Shown here in pieces: positions 1-5,392 of a DNA stretch of 5,392 nt. The notes beneath the pieces are model-generated. The model worked only from the letters and a program-made list of their open reading frames with translations. It ran no database searches and was not told the DNA's origin. Made by a program: the position numbers and the translations under genes. Position 1 is the stretch's first letter. Every line of letters begins with the position of its first letter. Origin of the DNA: an uncultured Erysipelotrichaceae bacterium (lineage in GTDB: Bacteria; Bacillota_I; Bacilli_A; Erysipelotrichales; Erysipelotrichaceae); contig CADBMY010000315.1 in the NCBI GenBank assembly GCA_902795905.1, positions 1-5,392 of the forward strand, read 5' to 3'.

Positions 1-852
1 CTTCAGCGTGACTTCAAATCCGAAGGATTCCTCTGCTGAGACCTTGTTGACCAGGGTCTTCGTCAGCGTGATTTCCGCCATCTTGCGTGTGTTGGAAAAG
101 TCGATATCGGCCCCGTCGTCTGTCACGGTGAAGGCAAAAACATCAGCGTCAGCGGTGTTCTGGTCCTCAATCGCGACCCCTTCTCCCTCAGCGGGCATGG
201 TAAGGGCAGAGGCCTCTACGCGATAATTCGCATTTGCTGCCTCTGTGACGGTCAGAGTCGCGCCGACCGGGGCGATGAGCGACTGTACTGCCGGCGCGTG
301 ATTTGTCGGCGATACGGTCAGCGTTGCCTCACCGCTGCTGTCTGTGACAACGCCATCTGTGAGCGTGAAGTCAGCCACTGCGGTGCCGTCCGCTTCTTCC
401 AGCTTCAGGGTGAATGTGAAGTCCACAGCTTCGTCACCGACGAGCTTGTCCTGCAGAGACTTCGTCAGCCGGACATCGGCAAGCCGGCGGGTGTTGGTTA
501 TCATAACGGTACTGTTGTTGATGGCGGTAAACGTGCCATTCTCGACCACAACAGAACTCCCAAGCTCGGTGTCGGTTACGACATAGCTCGGAGCATAGTT
601 GGACTCCTCCTCTGCAATGGTATAATCGCCTACGGGCAGGGGAGAGATAGTGATCAAATCTTCTGCTTCGATATTTCGGAGAGTAATCCTGCCGGGCCTG
701 TTCAGCCTGGCCGCTGTAACAGTGTAATCGAGAATTCCGTCAATGATATAGGAAGACTGCTTGATGGAAGGCGAGACGAGGGTGACGGTAAAGCGGTCAT
801 TGGCATGGGCGCCAACGGGGCTTACTTCTTTCTGAATGGTCAAAGTCAGACC
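1..852 (-). repeat. Three tandem TVTK-type beta domains, copies B, C and D (D truncated at the window edge)
   Basis: Copy B (residues 1514-1636, bases 484-852) runs from '[10 protein letters not shown]' through '[19 protein letters not shown]' to 'MITNTRR'. Copy C (1637-1769, bases 85-483) runs from '[12 protein letters not shown]' through '[19 protein letters not shown]' to 'IDFSNTRK'. Copy D starts at residue 1770 with '[13 protein letters not shown]' and is cut after 28 residues. Each complete copy keeps a Lys in strand 1 (K1521, K1644), a Glu after 'PVG' (E1594, E1717) and a final Asn in 'NTR' (N1633, N1767). C and D match at 10 of 22 aligned residues from LTK to TLK. Diverged sequence shows an old duplication, not a recent one. 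They probably form the C-ward stalk; more copies may follow beyond base 1. Confidence 0.75.
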
Positions 853-3800
853 TTCCCAGACAACGTTGGTAGAAGTACCGTCCTTCAGCTTGCCGCGATA
901 GCCGTATTCATCGTTGACGAATCTGCTGAGATTTGCCGTCTGCTCATACTCGGCAGTGGCGAACTGCTCGCCGATCTCCATGTGGCCTTCCATGGCGGAG
1001 ATGCCGATCTGTGCGCCTTCGCTGAGACCGGGAGTGACGACATTCACGATGTTGTCACTGTCAAAGCCAATATAGAGGTTGGCAGCGTTCCGGCCCTGTG
1101 TGTCAGTGTTGTTGAAAATCACCGGGCTCCCGGAGAGGTTGATCAAATCACCGGGATTTGTGACTGTGACAGCGCCGTCTACGGCACCGCTGTTTTCTGT
1201 GATGCTGCCGCCCGGCATATTGAGAGTTCCACGCAGATACAGAGCGGAAGCGCTGGGAGCGCTGTTGCCGGTGATGGAAACGCCGTCGATTATGTTCACG
1301 ATACCGGCGGCATAGACCGCACCGCCTGCGCCGCTTGTCCCGGAATTGCGCAGTGTCGTTTTATTGTTCAGGTTCAGCGTACCGGTGCTTCTGATAAGGC
1401 CGCCGTCGGTCGTGGCTATGAAGTTATCCTTATTGCCGTCCAGCACAATGTTTTCAAGCGTCAGAGTTCCCGCGTTTGTGAGCATGCTTCCGCCAGCCCC
1501 GCTGCGCGTAATGACCGCACGGTCGGCTTCCACTCCACCTTTGAAGGGAAACAGACTGTCCGACGTCGATGCCGTGGTGAGGATGAGGTTCTCTTCTGCC
1601 CGTATGTCAACCACATCCGTTACGGGGATGGTATAGTCCTCCAGCATGTAGATGGTCCAGGGAGAAGAAAATGTTTCACCTGCATCAGGACTGCGAAGAC
1701 GTGCCAGGGCGCTCTTTATGGATTCAAACGGAATCGGCGTTCCGTTGTCGGTTATGATCTTGCAGACAACGCGCAGTGTATTGGTGTAGGTGAGGGTGTT
1801 GGTGTTTTCTACGGTATATGTGTAGCTTGTACCCTCGGAGGTGGTTTCGCCGACCATTGTTGTTACGTTGTATTCCGAGTGATAGGCTTCGGTGACCGTG
1901 GCGGTGACGCCCACCGGCAGGGTGAGGGTGATGGACTCTTGCGGCTTCAGCTTGAAGATGACTTTGCCATCCCAATCCGTTATGAGGCTGCTGTCTCCAT
2001 TCGCCGTGTATACCTGCCAGTTGCGAATGGGATGGCTGCCTGCTTTCAAAGTCAGGGTGAATTCAAATTCTGTATCGGAAGACTCCGGCCTTGGGTCGTC
2101 CACCAGTGCGGCTTTTGTCACGGTAAGGTCAGCCGTCTGTGACTTGATTGTGTTCCTGATGATGATGGAGCCGGATGCCTCATCCACTTCATAGATCTCA
2201 TCGCCAAAGGAGGGAACATTCTCCAGAATATAATAATAGTACGGATTGCCCAGATCGTCCTGCCTGTCGAGATCGTTTATGGATAAGGTCCAGCCGTCGC
2301 TATGGCCGACGGTCAAATTTTCCCGTACCTTCGTCAGGCTGCCGACAAAGGCTGTCATTTCATCATTGGTAACGCCGTCCGCACGGGCTTCCTCAGAGAT
2401 CTTGATGGTCGAGCGATAGATGTCGAAGATCACGTCTGACTGCTCAGCCAATGCAGTTGGGTCGGTTATCTGCGCACCTGTCGGAGCATACCACTCTTTA
2501 CAGACTGTCAGAGATGTGGCGGGCTTATTACGCACGATATACACACCGGCACTGGAAATGCCGTATTCCTGCACATACCCGGCAGCAAGAGGATCCTGAC
2601 TGTTGATGTTCTCTTCTTTAATGGAATAGGTGATGCTGTGGTTTTGATCATCCCTTGCAGGGAGATTTGTAAAAGCAGTATTGTTATAAGGAGATGCGCC
2701 GGTCAAAGTAACTGTCCGGACAACGCCGTTTTCATCAACTACGGGAGAAGGGGCACTGCCATTAACAGATTGATACAGCCCGATTGTCACACTTGCGCCA
2801 TTCGGCCAGATGCCGCCCTGCCAGAGCTTCATGACAGGGATAGAGACGGTTTCCTTCTGATTGTCGATGGTGATATTGTCTCCCGACTCTGTCAGGTTTA
2901 CTGCTGACGCTCCTGCAGGCAGGTTGGCCTCAATGCTAGGCTTCAGATATTCGTCATTACAGAAGTAGAAGTAGTGCCATTCATCTGCCAGGGGGAGCAG
3001 ATAATGCGCCGGAGCAGAGGTCTCTACGATACCGTAAAGTGTCTCGGATTCAAACGGCTCGCCGCCCCGGATTACCAGCTTGCCCTCCGAGTCCGTCATA
3101 TACTCTGTTACCGCTGCACCGTCACTTACACCGTTTGTGATCTTAAAGACCCCAAATTCAGCGCCGGAGAGAACTTCACCGGTGCTTTTGTCCATCTTGG
3201 TGATGGTCAGCTGCGGCTCCTCATAGCGGTTGTCGATGACTATGCTGATACTGTCATCTGCATGGTCTACAGAAAACTCCTGCGGCTCAGTATACGGATC
3301 GGAACTGCTTGAATTCACCACAAGATAATAGCTTGTGACAAGAACAATATTTTCAGGGAGATCCCAGGGACTCTCGTTTTCCTCAATTACGCGATAGATA
3401 TTCTGGATACTTAATGCTTCATGAAACTGAATAGAACCCCATTGAGCATCGGAATAGGCGTGGCGCTCAACATCCACCCAGTTGTTTCTGTCATCCAGCT
3501 CCTGAAGGACAGCAGTCACACTGTTCTGCTGATCCGCCCGCAGAGAATAGCTTCCGGAAAAACGTATGGATACGCTAAGACCGGCGATAGCTTCATAGAG
3601 ACGAACCTTGACGGTATCGCCGTTGTAGTATTTATAAAAACCACCTGAACTGTACGATGGGTTGTCAGTGATCATGAAGCTGTAGAGAGTATTATCTTTC
3701 TCATACCCGGAAGGAACCTGGATCATCTCCAGATAGTATCCGGTGTTCTTTTCAATGGCAATATCACCGGCTTCCTCGTGGAGCTCGATTTTCACATAGC

Positions 3801-5391
3801 CGTCAGAGCCTGTTATGAAGGTGACAGGCTGGCCTGCATTCTCTCCCAGCTTATACTCCAGCGGGCGCTGATTGGCATCAAGGAGAATGAACTGTGCACC
3901 TTCAACGCCAGACTGCATCTGACCATCTGCGTACACAAAGAGCTTCAACATGTAATTGGTGTCAAAGCCCGCAACGTCTGATGCACTGGGATAGATGACA
4001 GCCGTCTGCTGTGCTGTGGAACTGCCGATGACATCCCCGCTGCTGTTCTTCAACACGGCCGTTCCACGGAAAGTGGCGTTTTCTCCCGACTGGGCTGTTA
4101 CGCGCGTACGGTAAGTGATAGTGACGGGTGTGCTGTCTGGAAGCACAAAGGTACCGGTATTGCCGCTGTAGTCGTAAGTAACGGACATTTCACTTGCGAC
4201 AGAGACACTTGCATAGTCAATGGCCTGGCTTGCGTCACCTGTGACGCCGTCATCAAAGGTATCAGCAAGGATGAGCGCGCTCCCGCCGTTCAGGCTGAAC
4301 GCCTGGGGATTCACCGTAACTCTCCAGTATGCCCAGCTGCCTTCCAGAGAGACGAATTCTCTTGTGAATGTGGCAACCTGGAGTTTTCCGTTTTCATAAG
4401 AGATTGTGTAGTGAGTCGCCACGTCCTCGCCGGCCGCGTTTTTGATTACCGCGTCACTCGGAATGTTGTCACAGCTGCCGGCTTCGTTCAGACTGCCGGT
4501 TACGGTGACGGATTCAATCCTGTCGCCATCATCCAGAGCGCCTGCGGTTATGGTATAGCTCTCCTCCGTCAGCGCTGTGCCGTCGTATATTTTGGATGCA
4601 CTGCCGGCAGTGATGGTCAGCGGTGAGCAGATACGGAGCTCAAACTGCGCGGTATACTCTGCATCTCCTGTGACTTCTTTAAGCTCCGGCGTCCATCCGG
4701 AAAATAAGTAGTACTGGCCTTCCTCATACGCGGCCTTGAACGGAGTTGTCCCGTCGTAGCTTGGGGCCGTGCCTGCCGGAACATATTCATCGGTCTCCAG
4801 CAAGGTACCGTCTTCGTTTTTCCAGATGACGGTGTAATAGTCTCCCTCTTCGTCTTCATCAGTGTCTCCATCATCCGTCACTCTGATATCCACGGCTTTT
4901 CCGCCCTTCAGGGACAGAGTGAGGGCTTCTTCGGTGCTGAAGGGTGCGAGAGACCGGAGCAGCCAGTCGGGCTGCTCTGCAGCATCTGCGATTTCTGTGA
5001 TTTCGATGAGATCCGGATTGGAGAAGGAGACGGAACTGATGTCGGCAACAGTGATCTCCGTGACGCCAAGCTGCTCCAGTACCTCGCTCAGGAGGACTTC
5101 ACTCTCCCCGGTGATGCTGTAGGTGTAGTTGCCCCAGTGAAAGTCTACTGTATACCCGAGAACAACGTATACGGAGAAGCTGCCGGTTTCAAACGATACA
5201 GTCTCTCCGAGGACATTGCCGCCGAGAACTTCAGCATTCCCGTCGGCGGTATCGGAAAAATGGACGACATCGAGGTTCGGGTAACTGCTGAGCTCTTCCT
5301 GCATTAGGCGGATCGAAACGTCAACGCTGCCGTTGGGCTGATAGTGCTCTCCGGTCAGCAGGTCGATCAGTGTGATGTCAAAGGCTCTCGC
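1..5391 (-). CDS. Giant modular cell-surface adhesin/pilin-like protein (Cna-B/SpaA, InlB repeat, MBG-like, beta-helix), internal fragment
   Basis: One minus-strand frame is open across the whole window: 1797 codons with no stop, no signal peptide and no C-terminal anchor, so the gene is partial at both ends. The translation is a string of beta-sandwich modules. They include an InlB-type repeat (residues 185-251), an MBG/YDG-like domain (252-339), SpaA domains (475-579, 726-846), Cna-B domains (847-958, 959-1085), a right-handed beta-helix (1206-1513) and four TVTK-type domains (1086-1205 and from 1514 to the edge). Lys/Glu/Asn triads typical of intramolecular isopeptide bonds recur, for example K855/E926/N955. 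Only about five cysteines occur in 1797 residues, as is usual for exported Gram-positive fibres. By family, such proteins are secreted and act as adhesins or stalks outside the cell; sortase anchoring is likely but not visible. Ligand unknown. The reading frame and surface-protein class are secure; the exact role is inference. Confidence 0.95.
853..1776 (-). other. Domain: right-handed beta-helix (pectate-lyase-like fold), residues 1206-1513
   Basis: After an entry segment ('[13 protein letters not shown]', '[13 protein letters not shown]') come coils with the pattern G.L.l....i..N. Coil-start glycines fall at residues 1308, 1337, 1363, 1388 and 1414, a spacing of 29, 26, 25 and 26. Asn residues repeat at 1320, 1349, 1376, 1400 and 1427, as in an Asn ladder. 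Phrases such as '[13 protein letters not shown]', '[13 protein letters not shown]', '[12 protein letters not shown]' and '[13 protein letters not shown]' are typical of beta-helix passenger regions in Firmicutes surface proteins. No polysaccharide-lyase catalytic set could be identified, so a binding or structural role is more likely than enzymatic activity. An exit region without clear coils (about 1430-1513) leads to the next TVTK domain. Confidence 0.8.
1777..2136 (-). other. Domain: TVTK-type pilin-like beta domain, copy A (residues 1086-1205)
   Basis: The segment reads '[20 protein letters not shown]', '[12 protein letters not shown]', '[20 protein letters not shown]', '[20 protein letters not shown]' and ends '[15 protein letters not shown]'. 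The order LtvTK......F.FtltL, dG...F.Lk.gesitl.LPvG....V.E....Y, and T.TN is typical of DUF7601/DUF5979-like stalk domains of Clostridia and actinobacteria. Candidate isopeptide residues are K1093, E1168 and N1204. It is separated from the other three copies by the beta-helix. Confidence 0.7.
2137..2517 (-). other. Domain: Cna-B domain 2, enlarged (residues 959-1085)
   Basis: First strand '[14 protein letters not shown]' carries K965 and W967; 'VIFDIYRST' is the usual 'V.f.lyr' strand; '[20 protein letters not shown]' matches 'w...i.dLp..d..G....Y'; 'YYILENVP' supplies E1057 and 'SIIIRNTIK' supplies N1080. The Lys-to-Glu interval is 92 residues against 71 in the preceding Cna-B domain, because a polar, probably helical stretch ('[20 protein letters not shown]', about 999-1018) is inserted after the second strand. 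Core residues are intact, so folding and bond formation are expected. Confidence 0.78.
2518..2853 (-). other. Domain: Cna-B domain 1 (residues 847-958)
   Basis: The motifs are '[20 protein letters not shown]' (first strand with K855 and W857), '[10 protein letters not shown]', '[20 protein letters not shown]' with E926, and the closing 'VYIVRNKPA' with N955. This reproduces the Cna-B consensus V.K.W........V.i.Ly..g, f.nLp..d..g..i.Y.i.E, and i.N. The length (about 110) is close to the family norm. The domain forms a small beta-sandwich with a Lys-Asn isopeptide bond in characterised relatives; the triad here is complete, so the bond is expected. Confidence 0.85.
2854..3216 (-). other. Domain: SpaA-type domain with intact isopeptide residues (residues 726-846)
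   Basis: It begins with the classic '[20 protein letters not shown]' (about 728-747), followed by '[13 protein letters not shown]', '[16 protein letters not shown]' and the final strand 'NITIDNQKE'. These are textbook SpaA/prealbumin-like signatures: K.D..tGe.L.GAeF, td..G.l.i.g, Y.i.Et.AP..Y, and a closing Asn. Candidate bond residues are K732, E790 and N844. The loop between the AP..Y motif and the last strand is longer than usual (about 45 residues, with Trp/Tyr/Phe-rich '[10 protein letters not shown]'). Confidence 0.82.
3217..3612 (-). other. Domain: divergent Cna-B-like module lacking the usual Lys (residues 594-725)
   Basis: Between two SpaA domains lies a segment starting '[19 protein letters not shown]', then '[20 protein letters not shown]', '[19 protein letters not shown]' and ending '[12 protein letters not shown]'. 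The order (first strand, 'v.a.L.e' second strand, 'YrViEe', final 'i.I.N') matches Cna-B. The Glu (about 670) and terminal Asn (721) are in the expected places, but the first strand has R610 where Lys is expected. It is therefore likely a Cna-B relative unable to form the internal isopeptide bond. The underlying DNA is among the most AT-rich in the window (48 G/C in 120 bases at 3301-3420). Confidence 0.5.
3655..3969 (-). other. Domain: SpaA-type prealbumin-like fold (residues 475-579)
   Basis: Motifs in order: '[20 protein letters not shown]' (about 482-501), '[10 protein letters not shown]' (528-537), '[18 protein letters not shown]' (549-566) and 'YSFMITDN' (570-577). This is the SpaA layout: first strand with Lys, 'G.eGA.F.l.d' turn, 't.sdG.v.i', then 'Y.l.E...P.GY' and a closing 'f.i.dn' strand. 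Candidate isopeptide residues are K483, E555 and N577. A short Gly/Tyr-rich linker (residues 580-593, bases 3613-3654) follows. Such domains are rigid building blocks of pilins and adhesins. Confidence 0.72.
3970..4374 (-). other. Domain: adhesin-like Ig-fold module (residues 340-474)
   Basis: Key segments are '[20 protein letters not shown]', '[10 protein letters not shown]', 'AIDYASVSV', '[19 protein letters not shown]' and 'VTITYRTRV'. This order (W.VTVN..g..l......v.D.f, then a Y.s..V strand, then f.lPD.t.V.ItYrT.v) resembles the ligand-binding Ig-type domains of Gram-positive adhesins and repeats found in Clostridia Cna-B proteins. It could carry the adhesive function or may simply be structural; sequence alone does not decide. 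Assignment to a named Pfam family is not possible here. Confidence 0.5.
4375..4638 (-). other. Domain: MBG/YDG-like beta-sandwich (residues 252-339)
   Basis: The hallmark '[17 protein letters not shown]' sits at about residues 265-281, followed by '[17 protein letters not shown]', '[15 protein letters not shown]' and '[13 protein letters not shown]'. The sequence order K.YDGt.L....y, then G.l..gd......G....aG...., then YtI.y.nG.L.V is that of the MBG/YDG families of bacterial surface Ig-like domains. Such domains usually serve as stalk repeats. Here it directly follows the InlB repeat, a pairing often seen in Clostridia surface proteins. Two of the protein's few cysteines fall near or in this region (residues 256 and 307); whether they pair is unknown. 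Confidence 0.75.
4639..4839 (-). other. Domain: InlB B-repeat / Listeria-Bacteroides repeat (residues 185-251)
   Basis: The segment reads '[19 protein letters not shown]', then '[18 protein letters not shown]', then '[20 protein letters not shown]' and ends 'TAQFE'. This is the full, canonical order of the InlB B-repeat family: V.W.ne.G..l....V..Gt.p.y.G..P.k......y.FsGW.p....vt.da.YtA.F. The length (about 67 residues) is normal for the family. These beta-grasp-like repeats are found in exported bacterial proteins and are thought to act as stalk or interaction modules. It is a single copy here. Of all domains in the window this is the clearest family match. Confidence 0.88.
4840..4875 (-). 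other. Acidic linker (residues 173-184)
   Basis: Twelve residues, [12 protein letters not shown], nine of them Asp or Glu, join the preceding module to the InlB-type repeat. The stretch is most simply a flexible, solvent-exposed hinge. Spacing of the Asp residues vaguely recalls a calcium loop, but no complete EF-hand or dockerin loop is present. Confidence 0.7.
4876..5154 (-). other. Domain: recurrent unnamed module 'VDFHW...[10 protein letters not shown]...[13 protein letters not shown]' (residues 80-172)
   Basis: The segment opens with '[17 protein letters not shown]' and has a short helical-looking stretch '[11 protein letters not shown]' (about residues 100-110). It continues with '[12 protein letters not shown]' and closes with '[20 protein letters not shown]' and a basic/acidic 'DIRVTDD' end. 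I recognise this combination as a module that follows the ZU5-like module in other long Clostridia surface proteins, but I cannot attach a database name or function. No membrane segment or catalytic residues are visible. It probably acts as a small folded spacer or binding domain next to the following InlB repeat. Confidence 0.5.
5155..5391 (-). other. Domain: ZU5-like beta module (residues 1-79, N-side cut)
   Basis: The segment begins mid-domain with '[23 protein letters not shown]', continues with 'VVHFSD', and ends with '[16 protein letters not shown]'. This order (ITL.D..G....P.G.V.VSI, then HF, then VSFET.SFSVY) is a pattern I know from large Clostridia Cna-B proteins, where it resembles a ZU5-like or death-domain-less beta-sandwich module. 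It contains no catalytic motif. Its probable role is structural. The upstream part of the domain lies beyond base 5391, so its true start is unknown. The family label is pattern recognition only. Confidence 0.45.
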
Positions 5392-5392
5392 A

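Noticed and set aside
853..1776. Beta-helix as a polysaccharide lyase enzyme
   Set aside because: Coil pattern fits the fold, but I could not find a conserved catalytic Asp/Arg/Lys set, and the setting among stalk domains favours a binding or structural role.
1724..1975. Minus-strand 83-codon open frame
   Set aside because: It is out of frame with the long minus-strand gene, and its His/Arg-rich translation has no recognisable fold; the overlapping frame encodes the TVTK domain (copy A).
298..2142. Long plus-strand open frame (614 codons) as a gene
   Set aside because: It is exactly antisense and codon-in-register to the minus-strand surface protein. Its translation is a low-order mix rich in Arg, Cys and His with no domain pattern, and its openness is explained by absence of TTA, CTA and TCA codons in the real gene.
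2638..3981. Several small plus-strand open frames (65-112 codons) in this stretch and near 4411-4626 and 4862-5122
   Set aside because: All lie antisense to the well-supported gene, have no coherent ribosome binding context, and show no domain motifs.
4617..4874. Minus-strand 85-codon open frame starting with Met
   Set aside because: It overlaps the canonical InlB repeat in another frame and has a composition typical of frame-shifted translation (Arg, Pro, Ser rich).
4840..4875. Acidic stretch as a calcium-binding dockerin or EF-hand loop
   Set aside because: The Asp spacing lacks the hydrophobic position and second loop of these motifs; it reads as a simple acidic linker.
1..5392. CRISPR array, tRNA, insertion sequence or other non-coding element
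   Set aside because: No short regularly spaced identical repeats, no cloverleaf or transposase pattern was seen, and the whole window is accounted for by coding sequence.

Overview
The window lies entirely inside one gene. Read on the minus strand, one frame runs without a stop codon from base 5391 to base 1 (1797 codons). It has no signal peptide at one end and no stop or anchor at the other, so both ends of the protein are outside the window. The product is part of a giant, secreted, modular surface protein built from beta-sandwich domains of the Cna-B/SpaA type, with an InlB-type repeat, an MBG/YDG-like domain and a right-handed beta-helix. There are no other credible genes, no RNA genes, no intergenic DNA, and therefore no promoter, ribosome binding site or terminator of this gene in view.

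The domain families point to a Gram-positive gut-type Clostridia (Oscillospiraceae/Lachnospiraceae-like), where very long Cna-B/InlB/MBG proteins are common. The moderate, uneven GC content (about 40% to 62% in hand-counted stretches) fits but does not prove this. The species cannot be named from this sequence.

Layout in protein order (right to left; residue 1 = bases 5391-5389): residues 1-79 ZU5-like beta module; 80-172 a recurrent module without a name I can give; 173-184 acidic linker; 185-251 InlB/Listeria-Bacteroides repeat; 252-339 MBG/YDG-like domain; 340-474 adhesin-like Ig domain; 475-579 SpaA-type domain; 594-725 a divergent Cna-B-like domain with Arg where Lys is expected; 726-846 SpaA-type domain; 847-958 and 959-1085 two Cna-B domains; 1086-1205 a 'TVTK...VTE...TNT' domain; 1206-1513 beta-helix; 1514-1636, 1637-1769 and 1770-1797 (cut by the window edge) three more TVTK-type domains in tandem.

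Most stalk domains keep the Lys / Glu / Asn pattern that forms internal isopeptide bonds in pilins and adhesins. The likely picture is a long, protease-resistant fibre on the cell surface, carrying a beta-helix and adhesin-like modules that could contact host or neighbouring cells. The ligand and the anchoring mechanism cannot be read from this window. I found no sign of a defence system, CRISPR array or mobile element.
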